Notes under the pieces: model-generated
What the model saw: the letters and a program-made list of their open reading frames with translations, nothing else
What the model was told of the DNA's origin: nothing
The model's database searches: none
Translations under genes and position numbers: made by a program
Part shown: one piece after another, positions 10,594-21,375 of the stretch
How the letters are laid out: each line of letters opens with the position of its first letter
Numbering within the stretch: position 1 is the first letter of the stretch
Source: Lindgomyces ingoldianus
Taxonomy: Eukaryota; Ascomycota; Dothideomycetes; Pleosporales; Lindgomycetaceae
Length of the DNA: 64,000 nucleotides
NCBI RefSeq assembly: GCF_010093535.1
Contig: NW_022985224.1
Span: 246,291-310,290, forward strand
Direction of reading: 5' to 3'

Positions 10594-12440
10594 ATGGGCT
10601 CCTTGTTTGGAGAACATCCAAGGAATGAGTCATTAACATGGAGAGCGGAGCCCCATTACAGAGGTAGTTTTGGGATCCTCTCGTCCTGTCTGACAACGAT
10701 GATCCTCTGTATCTGGACAGCGATTCATCTGAACATCCCGGAGAGAGGACACACGGTGAAAAACTTTCTGATAAAAGTGGGATGGCTGATTATGGGAATA
10801 TTTGCTCCTGAAATTGTAAGCCTGAACTGACAAGTTGAGAGTCTGCGCTTAGTTGACTCTTATGGATAGATAGTATGGACAGCATTCCAGCAACGTCGAG
10901 ATGCTAGTGATCTTACGAGACGGGTACGCCGTATCCTCAGTCAGACTCCGCCTCTTTCTCGAGGCAAGAAATGTCTTAAATCCATGGCCAGGCTGCTTGG
11001 GGTAAGAGTGAAGTTTCATTCGGAATTCAGATTCAGCAGAAGGACATCTTACACTGCTACTGCTTTTCGTGGTAGTTCACCACTGATTCTGCTTAGAAAA
11101 AGGTCCCTGAAGATGATACTGAGGAAGAGTCAAGCTGGACAAACACGCAGAGCTTCTACGTGTTGATGGGTGGTTTTATGATCGGTTCGCCCTACGGTAC
11201 GAAAGGGTATAATGCCATCAAGCCGGACGGTATCGACTTCTTCCTTCGAGAACAGGACACCGAGAACTTAGCTATTAGGAACCGACATCAAATTGAAGAC
11301 AAGAGCAAGGCTAATAATCTGGCTAAATTGATCGTATGTCTCCAGGTACTGTGGTTTTGTTCTCAATGCATCGTTCGACTAGCAGTGGGTCTACCGATAT
11401 GCTTACTGGAATTGAACACGGTTGCGCATGCCATTTGCGCCATATACATTTACGCACTCTGGTGGGATAAGCCATTTAATGTCGAGCAACCAACGTTCAT
11501 TCCAGCGCGTGGTGACCTGATACCTATCCAGGCATATACATACATGAACTCGACAGAGGGTCGAGTGCGCCGAATAGGGAGGCATCTTCCTAACACCGGA
11601 TACCGTGATCGTAACCTCAGGGTGGACTTCAATTTCATGTCCAGCGAGGAAATCCGTCAGAGAAGACAGGAGCAGTAAGTGATGCTTTTTGAGGGGGGCT
11701 CGTTCAAATTCAACGACGGATGTGATGCTAATTTTGTCCCTAGAGGAGTTAGGATTTTAAACAACGGCCGTCGCATTGAATTTCGCGTTCAGTTCTATAA
11801 TCGCGGTGAGGAAAAAGTAGTGACCGCAACACCGACTACTTGCTACCTCCACAACTGGCAAATCCGCATCGAAGCGAGCGACTCGTATATCGATTTCTCA
11901 GACCAGGATATCCAAATTCTGCAAGAAGCGCGCAATGCAATCACTCAAGAGGGCACTAGTATATTGGACACCGCATTTGCTTCCGGGGTGGCCTCGAATT
12001 GGCCAGGCTGGAGGTCCGAAAATCCAGCTGGGATACTCTGTGCTCCCATCAAACACGGATCGATATCTATGCTCGTGGGGTTTGCTGTCGCAGGCTTCGT
12101 GTATGGTCTAATACACCTTCTAGCTTGGAACGCGCCGTTCCGTACACGGACAGAGCAATTGCTATGGCGGCTCTCAGGATGCATACTCGCAGGCTCTGGC
12201 TTCGTCATACCACTCATCGAACTAGCAAGCTCGACGCTTGAAGGCTTTGGCGAAAGATGGAGCGGAGTGACGTTACTATTTTTCATGCTTATTGCAGCGC
12301 CAGCATTCTTTTCCATCTCGGTGCTCTATGTGGCTGCGAGAGTATACCTTGTTGTGGAGTGCTTTATAAGCTTGGCTTATCTTCCAGACAATGCTTTTAA
12401 GGTGGTAATATGGTCGCAGTATTTGCCTCATGTGGTGTAA
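10594..12440 (+). CDS. Polytopic membrane protein of a fungal family of unknown function
   Basis: I read four exons: 10594-10815, 10870-11001, 11097-11674 and 11744-12440, about 542 residues. The family is recognisable from WRAEPHYRGSFGILSSCL plus TMILCIWTAIHLNIPE near the N terminus, then KVGWLIMGIFAPE, DKSKANNLAKLIVCLQVLWF, LLELNTVAHAICA with WWDKPFNVEQPT, HLLAWNAPFRTRTEQLLWR, and the C-terminal ARVYLVVECFISLAYLPD. I count about eight hydrophobic segments. These proteins are common in filamentous ascomycetes and often sit in gene-poor accessory DNA; no biochemical role is established that I know of. The third intron (69 nt) carries an in-frame TAA at 11676, so splicing is required; its length is a multiple of three and both sides share a frame. 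Exon 2 was placed by the conserved APEI...VWTAFQQRRDA junction. The gene looks intact. Confidence 0.85.
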
Positions 12441-13724
12441 TGGTACCTTTTTACTGGAACCTATAAAGAATATTTCATGGTAAACATCTGCTTTTTGATT
12501 TTAACGTCCGTTTCTTGCTTCCAATGGATTTTCACCACACTGCTCTTAGATGCTCCTTCATGCTTGATGAGCAGGAAAAAGGCGAATCTGCCAAGCTTCT
12601 TGATGAGGACTAGCGTGACTAGCCTCGTACAAGATCATTAAGCTTTACTTCAACCTCACCTTAACCCATCTCTTCTCTCAAACGCCTCACTACACCCTAA
12701 CACCTACGAAACAGAATGATGCTAGAATTAGTGATATCAACGCTCGGAACAAGCTTTCTTGCCACATTCGCCGTCGCGCGGGTTCGGGTTGTTCAATGCG
12801 AATTGTGGGTTTCGAAACGCACTTGGTTGCGGGCAATGTTTCGGAGATCCTGTGCGGGGATCTGGATTACTCTTTTAGGAAGGCAGCATGGGGCGAGCTA
12901 GTAGGTATGTGCAGTTGATGCTGTTTGCAGATGGACTTCAGGTTAGTGGTTACTAGTAGGGTAACGCTATGGTCTTCAGAAAGGTGAACAGAAGGCTTGT
13001 CAAGTCTTCCGACGAGAAGTGCGATCCCAAAGTGTTTGAGGTTAGAGAGTGTAAGCTACGCCCTTGTTTCTATTTGTCAAATATATCCTTTCTGTCGTCA
13101 TGGGTCTGCAACTCCGCAACGCTAGATCCTTCCCCGCGGTGCTGTCCAGGAAACTTCGAACGGATGCTCTGTTCGCCGAGCCCTCATTCCAAACATGGCC
13201 AGCACCCTCAACCCAACACCGCATCCATGCTGATCACAAAATCTGGAGTTCCCCTCACCACCATTGTTTTGAACTCCAGGACATGAGAAGTCACAGATCG
13301 GGGATGGCGCAGTAAGATCGGACACACGATGCGGCCTGAGGGCTTCCAATTGGCCCAGACTCTTGGCCACGCTGTTTTTGGCTACTTAATTTTTCTATAC
13401 ATGGAAGCGCAGATCTACTGGATTGGAGACTGCCCGGCAGGATGTGAGACCGGATGGGAATGTTGGCATATTCCCGATGGGACTGGTGTGAGGGTATATA
13501 TCATATCTTCTCAGGACGCCCCATGAATTTTCTATTATTTTAATCTTCGCTAGACTTCTTAAGAGCGAGTGGTGATTGGGTTTCTTGTTTTATTATCCTT
13601 CCTTTGGTCTGTGGACTTGTATTCCATTCTCTTCTTTTGCTGCTAGACAGCTTCTCCTGCTGCCGGACAGTACTTATTTATTGTATAAATTTATTTCTCA
13701 ACCTCCACGTATCAATATTTCATC
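12441..13724. other. Intergenic region
   Basis: About 1.3 kb. Apart from the right copy of the flanking direct repeat at 12596-12642, I see only short frames (for example 12716-12901, 13329-13526) without a recognisable family. A GTATAAAT-like box lies about 40 bp upstream of the next start codon. Confidence 0.4.
12596..12642 (+). repeat. Right copy of the ~46-bp direct repeat
   Basis: Matches 9983-10028 with scattered substitutions. It sits 155 bp downstream of the membrane-protein stop codon. Confidence 0.55.
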
Positions 13725-15886
13725 ATGCATTTTTCACGAGCTATTGCGGCCATCTTGGCTGCATCTCCATTCGTTATGGCCGCTCCAGCGCCATTTGTGA
13801 ATGGTCGTTATGTTGTAAGTACAATCTTATCTCCCTTTCCTCCATCTATACACTCCATTCCGTCAATTACTAGCCACAGTATTCTTACCTTACTCGTCTC
13901 TGGCAACGACTTACATATCCAAGGATACCACAACTGACTTCACCGGCGACAAAATTCCTGCCCACTACGTCGCCTCGGTCCGCGACTTCCAAGCCCGCCG
14001 TGACAGTGAAGAAAAAGCCCTAACCCGAGAAGCCATGCGCTATAAGCGACAACTCGACCAACTGCTCGGTGGGTTGACCGGGGCTGCTGGCGGTCAGGCC
14101 GCTGGTGCTGCGGGAGCTGCGGGAGGAGCGAAGGGAAAGGGGAAGGCAAAGGCTAAGGGTAAGGCCAAGGCCAAGGGTAAGGCAGCCGGTGCTGGTGAGT
14201 ACAAAGTTCTTGAGCTTCATACTAGTTACTAATATGGGGATACAGGGGCTGCTAAAGGTACTGGGAAGGCTGCTGGCGCTGCCAAGGGCACTGGAAAGAC
14301 TGCTGGTGCCGGTGCTGCGGGAACTGCTGCTAAGGGTAAGGGTACTGGTGCAGGCGTAGCAGTATGTAAATCCTTCATTTTCGTCAAATAAGTTCAATCG
14401 CTAACGTCATCGATAGGGAGCTGCCGGTAACTCCACAGCACCTGCTGGTAAGATCATAGCCCTCATCCTCTATATATCCACCCACTGAGTGTGACTTAGG
14501 TGGTGCTGCTGCTAAAGGCAAAGGCACTGGCAAGACAAACGGTGCTGGGGCTGCAAAGGGCACTGGCAAGACAAATGGTGCTGGTGCAGCAACTCCTGGA
14601 GCCGCAGGAACCCCAAGCCCGGCTGGTAGGATTCCCACCCCATCTCTGTAAAGGCTGTCAATCCTCTAATACCCTCCTAGGAGCTGCGACCCCGGGAACT
14701 TCAGGTACTGCTGGGACCGCCAACCCAGGCGCTGCTGGAACCGCCAACCCAGGCACTGCTGGAACAGCTAACCCAGGCACCGCAGGANNNNNNNNNNNNN
14801 NNNNNNNNNNNNNNNNNNNNNNNNNNNNNNNNNNNNNNNNNNNNNNNNNNNNNNNNNNNNNNNNNNNNNNNNNNNNNNNNNNNNNNNNNNNNNNNNNNNN
14901 NNNNNNNNNNNNNNNNNNNNNNNNNNNNNNNNNNNNNNNNNNNNNNNNNNNNNNNNNNNNNNNNNNNNNNNNNNNNNNNNNNNNNNNNNNNNNNNNNNNN
15001 NNNNNNNNNNNNNNNNNNNNNNNNNNNNNNNNNNNNACCGCCAACCCAGGCACTGCTGGAACAGCCAACCCAGGCACCGCAGGAACCGCTAACCCAGGTA
15101 CTGCTGGAACCGCCAACCCAGGCACTGCAGGAACAGCCAACCCAGGCACTGCGGGAACTGCAAATCCAGCTGGTATGAATGCTAAACCCCATCACTACCA
15201 GCTAAATCAATCTGACATGTTTCAGGAGCTGCGAATCCGGGAACCGCAGGTACAGCAGGAACCGCAAACCCAGCCGGTATGAAGTCGCCTATCCTCTCAA
15301 TACCAAACTTATCAGCCTAATATCCTTTCAGCAGCTGCGAACCCTGGAACTGCAGGAACCGCAAGCCCAGCCGGTATGGCATTTCCCCATTCTTCCGCTC
15401 TCAACTCCATCGATATTCAAGCTAACATCCCCTCAGGAGCCGTAAGCCCAGGGGCGGCAGGTACAGCAGGTACAGCAGGAAGCGTAACCCCTGCTGGTAT
15501 GGCCACTCTCCATCTTTTCGTTCTCAGAACTAGTAATGTCCAACTAACACTTTCAAAGGAGCCACGAGCCCGGGAACTGCCGGCACAGTAGGAACGGCAG
15601 GAAGTGCAAACCCAGCTGGTATGGCTGCTCCCCATCTTACTCTCAAGGCTCTTGGCGGTCTAGCTTACGTTCATCAGGAGCTGCGAACCCAGGAACGGCA
15701 GGTACCGCTGGCGGCGCAAACCCTGCTGGTATGAATCTCCTCACCCTGTTAGTAACTTTAATAGGATTCTAATGATAAACAGGGGCTGCAAACGCAGGAA
15801 CCGCCGGTACCGCCGGCACTGCTGGAACTACCAACACTGGAGCGGGCCAGAACGCTGGTGCAGTGGGGGCTCTTGGGGCTATGTAG
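13725..15886 (+). CDS. Secreted Gly/Ala/Thr/Asn/Pro-repeat protein in tandem exon-intron units
   Basis: I do not recognise the family. Residues 1-20 form a signal peptide (MHFSRAIAAILAASPFVMA-AP). Exon 2 encodes a short domain ending in a Lys-Arg site, YKR-QLDQLLGGL, of the kind cut by Kex2-type proteases, then a Lys/Gly/Ala tract. The rest is built of GAANPGTAG/TANPGTAG modules, ending GAVGALGAM. My exons are 13725-13814, 13924-14194, 14246-14361, 14417-14447, 14500-14625, 14681-15172 (contains the gap), 15226-15276, 15332-15373, 15437-15496, 15559-15618, 15678-15728 and 15783-15886. From exon 7 on every exon starts and ends in phase 1, splitting a Gly (or Ala) codon, and every intron starts GTATG and is 53-63 nt, so one unit can be added or lost without changing frame. 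A cell-wall or extracellular structural role is only a guess. Exact length is unknown because of the gap. Confidence 0.72.
14681..15172 (+). repeat. 24-bp tandem repeat coding TANPGTAG
   Basis: Inside the largest exon of the secreted protein, a 24-bp unit encoding Thr-Ala-Asn-Pro-Gly-Thr-Ala-Gly is repeated in frame on both sides of the N run. At least three units lie left of the gap and about five right of it. Wobble positions differ between units, so they are not all recent copies. Confidence 0.85.
14788..15036. other. Assembly gap (249 N)
   Basis: The N run lies entirely within the 24-bp tandem repeat, so it is probably a collapsed or unresolved repeat. The stated length is a multiple of three and the frame matches on both sides, but the true length is unknown. 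Confidence 0.95.
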
Positions 15887-17713
15887 ATACCGTCGGCTGG
15901 CAAGGGTAGAGGGCAGCACTTGCTTCGATATTACACTGGGATGGGAAACCTTGGTCGGATTCAGCGTATATAGATTATTAAATGGGTTTGGATGGGATTT
16001 GGGATTACGGTGGGCTCAAGGTGAATACATGATGTTTTGATGTCTCCCGGAATTAATGGCTGATGTACTGTTGTGATGCTGCAGTTACCTGATTCAGACT
16101 CGGACACATTCCAACCCACCACTTTTAGCGCTATATATATATACTTCTAACTAGTTATATCATTTATATTTCAGTCTCCGTTTCCGCAGTCTCAGAGCCC
16201 CAGCTCTAGAAACCGATTCGTTGTTCTCAAGATATTCCCCAGCCTCTCAAACTCTAGATACCTTCCCATCTTATCTTACCTAAAGCTGTTTTCGTGATAT
16301 TGTTTGTGTGCCTTACCTATCCAGATTATAGCTAATCAGATCTCCAGACTTCACTCCTTCCAATCGCAGCAACCTGAATTGTTTTACCCCAGTTCATCTT
16401 ACGTTATGTCGCTGTATATATGAGCAACTATTAGTATGTCTAGGATTCGAAGCATTTTGCGTAAAGTAATATAGATTTTGGGTTCTTTCTTTATACCTAA
16501 TATCTGTCATCGTAGAAAGGATACTAGGCTACCATTAAGGAGTTATTATGTACCTATCCAGCTAATTGGCAGGCTCACTGCCACGGTTATGTTACAGCTA
16601 TCCAACCCCTGAGTACCCTAAGGGCTTGGCACGGGGTACATAGGCTCCTCGGCCTCCGTACCTCTGCCTCCGACCCTAAAGTTTACTCCCAGGGAGCGCA
16701 GTATCTTGACATCCGGCCGTTATAGCCACTGGCAAATATTACACCGGTCAATACTCTAAGGTAGTAGGGTATGGCAAATCAGGAATAGAAAGAGCTTGTC
16801 GTCGATTGTTCAACAGATCAACAAGTACCTTGACAAGAACCAAGCACTAGCCTAGCCGTGTTTGAACTGACAGCGGATCATATGTTGGACACTAATAATC
16901 GATACTCTCAGCCCAGCTCCGATCAACAAATAAAGCCAGGAGTTGATGAGTTGTTGTTTTCAATCATGAGAGACGGCCGAGAACTGCAACGACTAAAAAA
17001 AAGTGGACCTTACACAGAATTGTGTGGAAAGGTAGCGCAATCACACAAGTTCAAGCTGTTGTTGAGTAGAGATGACTTAATAAAGTTGCGTTGACGGCTT
17101 CGGAAGAGCACCAAGTCATCTAACCCTCCTTATTCGCCTCTTATTAAGCTTTTCTATCTCACTTCCCCTATCTGGTCCTGCTCTATAAGGTTATGCAAAT
17201 GCTTGACGCCAAAATTGGAAGCGGAGATGTCAACTAAGCAACTTCGCTGCGCAAAGACTAATTCACATTGAACAACTCTAGCCTAAGTATAGTCTTATAG
17301 ATCAGACTACAGCCGTAATTGACTTTCCATGCTATTTTTGTTAAGCTCTTTCCTTCAACAGCATCATTCCCCGTTCAACTTGAAGTGACCTGGCTGGGCT
17401 GGGGAGAGTGGACTGAGTTCGAGGAGGAGATGAAGGACTATTGTGTTGCGATATGATAAGATTGACGGTTATCCAAGGAGTATGGTGTGCGTGTGGACAT
17501 TGATTGCTCGTGTGTTCTACATATCTACATCTACATCATTACCTGCGTACCCGAATTTCATATGTGTATTCGCTCGATGCAATGCAACTAAAATGCTTAA
17601 AGGACCACCCTAGTCCACCGAAACGCCTGACGATGCGACTCTACTATGTACGTATCACACTATCCACCCTCCCACGCCTGCACTCCCCACAACCCTTTCC
17701 ACCAACCACCTCC
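15887..17713. other. Intergenic region with a dispersed-repeat fragment
   Basis: About 1.8 kb. It has a short TA microsatellite near 16130-16142 and the repeat copy at 16577-16686. The frame 16858-17094 has no recognisable domain and I do not call it a gene. Confidence 0.45.
16577..16686 (+). repeat. Dispersed repeat, copy 1 (inverted relative to 39829-39936)
   Basis: The reverse complement of 39829-39936 matches this stretch almost base for base, from CACGGTTATGTTACAGCTAT through the CTCCGACCCTAA end. Most differences are C/T or G/A (for example GGGGTACATA here against GGGGTATATA there). The parent element is not identified. Confidence 0.8.
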
Positions 17714-20405
17714 TTAATAATACTCTGGCAACCCCAACTTCCCAAAATCCTCAAGGGTATCATCACACGAAAAGTCCCTCTCCCACACCTTCTTCGGCAA
17801 AATCCCCGCCGCCATCCCCTTCTTCCAACTCCACTGCACCGCCTTCTCCGTATCCCATGTCCAATAAAACCAGCCCCAACCTGCCTCAAAACTAATCATC
17901 TGCGCAACCGCAAACTGATACAGCCATTTCTTATACGCATCGGAATAGCTTCCTGCGTCGGTATTCGCGGATGAACAGCTACAGGTGGGGTTGTTCTTCG
18001 TCGGGCATTGGGGGGATAAGATGGAGGTTGATACATTACCCGTGTTCAAGGTGCCTTCCCAACGCGTCCCCATGCCGACGTTGTTGATGTATTGCGTGCA
18101 ATCTGTATCCGCCTGACTCCACTCCCCACACATGGTCGGCCCAAACCCCGTCGTTTTATCCATGCTGCGTTTACTCTGCGCGGTCCAACCCTTGCACGCG
18201 AAATTTAATTTATCGGTGTGTTTCAGACTTAGCTGGTCTGTATTGAAAATCACATATTGGTGGACATCTAGCAGGAGTTTGTCGTCCTTTTGCAATTTCC
18301 CTTGCCATTTGTCGAGACCTAGGAAGCCGTCGCCGAAGACAAGGATCGCCGTGATGTTGTCAGCCCGGATTTGTGCTATGGCTTTTTCTGTCCAGGCTAG
18401 TACAGTAGTGGTGTCGAGATCGACCATGCGGGGTTCGTTGACGATGCCGTAGAGCGTAATGATGTTTTTGTAGCGGGGTTGTGCGAAGAATACGCTAAGT
18501 TGGTGGTGAATGTCAAGGGTTCGTTGCGCGTTTACATCTCCGTCTGTGCCGTTGAGCCAGCGGATTATCCCCTGACGCCCGGAATGGTTCCATCCGTTCT
18601 GCGAGCCTGGGGCGCCATGTAAGTCAAGGTTGACGCGTAGTCCGTTTTGTCGCGCGTATTCGATACCTCGGAGGAGGTACCGCCAGGAAATTTGCGAGAC
18701 GTAGGGATCTCCGTCGTAGGTTTTCACTGCCCAGTATCCGAACGGGATGCGCACGTGGTCGAAGCCAGCGTTGCGGATATCGATGAAGGTTTTCGCGGTC
18801 ACGAACGAGGAGTAGTGTTGTTCAAGGGATTGCTTGCATTTCGTGGACCCGAGTTTGGTGCAGTAGGTCCATTCGTCAATGACGCCGTCCTTGGTGCTGA
18901 AGCTTTCGAAAAAGGAGGGTGTGATGAAGGGCTCCAAGTTTAGCCAGCCGCCGACGTTGATGCCTCGGATTGGCATTTTCCCGTATTCGAACGTGTCTTT
19001 CAGGTTGGGGACTTTTTCGTTGGCTTGTATGTCGTCGTTCCAGGAAGAGTTGAGTCCCATGATCGGGAGCCCACCGACGGTGGCTGCGGTGTAAGTTACA
19101 TTGAAGTCGGTCGTGTCATACCACGCGAAGGGATCAAGGATGCCGCCTTTAGCGGATGCAGGAATGTCAGACTCAGATATTCCATTTAGATTTCCGTTGG
19201 CGGGTTTTTGCGAGTTGCTGGAGGATTGACCTTGCACGGAGTTGGAGGAGTGCTTCTTGGACACTATTACTGCGACGGGAATAATAATAGCGAGGGCAAG
19301 GAGGACAGCTAGGACGCCGATGACTGCAGAGATGAGTTAGCTTGTGGTTCGGTTTTAGAGACTGGGAGGACTTACGTATCCGCTTGATCTTCTTCCGCCG
19401 CGCCAGCTCTTCATCTGTGTACTCAGTAGGTGCACTACTGGCACCGCCGCGCTTCTCCATCATATACTGATACTCGTAGTCCTCCTCATTCCCCCCTTCC
19501 TCTAGCAGCGGCCCACTAACCAATCTCCGCTTCTTCTGCTCCGTCCTATGCCTTTTCTCCTCTCTCCTTTTCTCCTTCCTCTCCATCCTTTCCGAAGGTG
19601 TATATTTCTCCTCGTACCTCCTCCTCCTCTCCTCCTTCTCGTCATCCGTCTGACTCCTCTTCCTCTCCTTCTCGCGTTCCCTCTCCTCCCTCCTCTTCTC
19701 CTTCCTTCTCCTTGCTTCCTCTTCGGCGAAAACATCACTCTCATACGCCCGCCTTTTATTCTCTTCTCTCTCCTTTTCCCTTCTTTTGTCTACTTCTACT
19801 TCCATCTCTACAACCCGCAACCTCTCCCTCTCTCGCTTCTTCTCCTGCCTCTCCCCTTTCACCCGCTCCTTCTCCAGTCGCTCCTCCTTCCGCCGAACTT
19901 CTTTCAAATATTCCTCATCGTAGTCGTGTCCCCTCCACCCTGCTTTCTTCTGGTTGTGTTTGTCGAGCTTCGCAAGTGCATCAAGACTTAGCGGTGCCGC
20001 GCTGTCGCGACTCCGACTCGTGCTCTCCCCGGGGGTTGAATGCCTCTTTTTCCGGGGCGATGGCGACTCCCGCTCAGATTCGCTTTGGTACTGGTGCCGG
20101 GAATGCCGGGCAGGTGGTGCGGCGCGCGGCAGGAGTTCGCCTTGGGAGTCTGTTGCGCGGTGGGGGCGTCGGCGTCGGCGTTCTCGCTCGCGCTCTGGGT
20201 TGGGAGGCTGGTCGAGGGAATCGGGGTCGATGCCCGCGGATTTTGAGTGTCTGCGTGTGTGTTCGTGGTCACGGGCGCGGTGTCGTCGTTCTCGATTGGG
20301 ATCTCGTTCTCGTTCTCGGTCTGTGTCTGGGTCTCTCCCACGATCCCGATCTCGCGGCATTGCGTAGCCGGAGCCGTTGTAAGGTAGCTCAGCTTTCTTG
20401 TTCAA
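17714..20405 (-). CDS. exgD: Glucan 1,3-beta-glucosidase, type II membrane form (GH5, ExgD-like)
   Basis: Hydrolyses beta-1,3-glucan from the non-reducing end during cell-wall remodelling. Two exons, 20405-19376 and 19323-17714, give about 879 residues; A. nidulans ExgD is of similar size. The 52-nt intron is placed where KKIKRI joins the membrane anchor LIGVLAVLLALAIIIIPVAVIV (residues about 344-365). Residues 1-343 form a highly charged Arg/Glu/Lys-rich cytoplasmic region. The GH5 domain follows with GGWLNLEPFITPSFFE, FDHVRIPFGYWAV, VNLDLHGAPGSQNGW, the acid/base glutamate in IVNEPRM (about E640), the nucleophile in CGEWSQADTDC (about E744) and FEAGWGWFYWTW near the end. A second Met, 15 codons downstream (MPRDRDRGRD), is a plausible alternative start because related proteins begin with similar basic text. 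Confidence 0.92.
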
Positions 20406-21375
20406 TCACGCGAGGAATGAAAGAGAACGGCAGCAAACAATTAATGCGACACGAAGAATGTACTCTACAGGGTATAGAAAATATGTATAATTTGGTAAGC
20501 GATGTTTGCGAGAGTGCGATGAGGTGTCGGGGGTGTGCGTTGCTATGGCGATGGGGTGTTTTAGTTTTCCTTGTTTCGTGTGAGTGGGTACGTGGACTTT
20601 ACGTGGCGGGTGGGCCGAGGCGCTGGGACCTGGGATTCCGGGATTGGGTTTTGGGTCTTGGATGCTCGGATTGCTCTATATGACAGTTTACGGCTGAGCT
20701 CTTTAATATTCTTAGGGCATTGTACATCCTTGTTCCTCTAGTTTCTCTGGAGCTCGAGTGTCGGTTGTTGACCAAGCAAAAGCCATTGAGTGACGAGGCA
20801 ATGCGGCTCCTCGATATACGGAACTGCGAAAGGGAAATCTATGATTTTGAAGTGCTCTCGCTGCATGAACAATTAATACAGTTAAACGTTCACTGCTGAT
20901 AACCATCACTTCCATAAGGTTGGAGAGGGCCGCTACAAGTACATGCGCAAATGACATCACTAATCGTACGTCACGGATGCAGGGGCCATGAGAGCGATGC
21001 AGGGGCTAGGAAAGCCTGTCTTATCGCAAACCATTTTTTCATGGTGATTTAAAATGCGTGGTATCATGCCATAGGAATGAAAGTGCCGCCACCCCGTCCA
21101 TATCCTACCGTTGCCTTCCCGTGAAGGCGTCTAGGCCAAACCATCGTCTAAGCCTCTCTAAGGCTGAATATCCTAGATGAAATAACTTCCTAGAGACCAA
21201 CTCAAAGTCCCGCCCATAAATGAGTTTGAAGCAAAACATGGTGGTTTGCACTGTGACCGCGATAATGGGAAGCGGTGTGCGTGGGGTCAAGCGAATGGAA
21301 GGAGTGCTTGACCAGATGCGCGGTCGAGTTGCACATATGGAAAGTCGTCAAAGGAAACGAAGCCACTACCTACTC
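20406..21375. other. Intergenic region between exgD and NMNAT genes
   Basis: About 1 kb separating the 5' end of the glucosidase gene from the 3' end of the NMNAT gene, both on the minus strand. I see no further gene; the glucosidase promoter must lie here. Confidence 0.5.

Noticed and set aside
11676..11678. TAA read as a pseudogene stop in the membrane gene
   Set aside because: It lies inside a good 69-nt intron (GTAAGT...CCCTAG) and the family text continues in frame after it.
16858..17094. 78-residue plus-strand frame
   Set aside because: No homologous pattern, no neighbours in the same frame, AT-rich intergenic setting.
19598..20683. 361-residue plus-strand frame
   Set aside because: Antisense shadow of the Arg/Glu-rich N-terminal part of the glucosidase gene, whose repetitive codons keep the opposite strand open.
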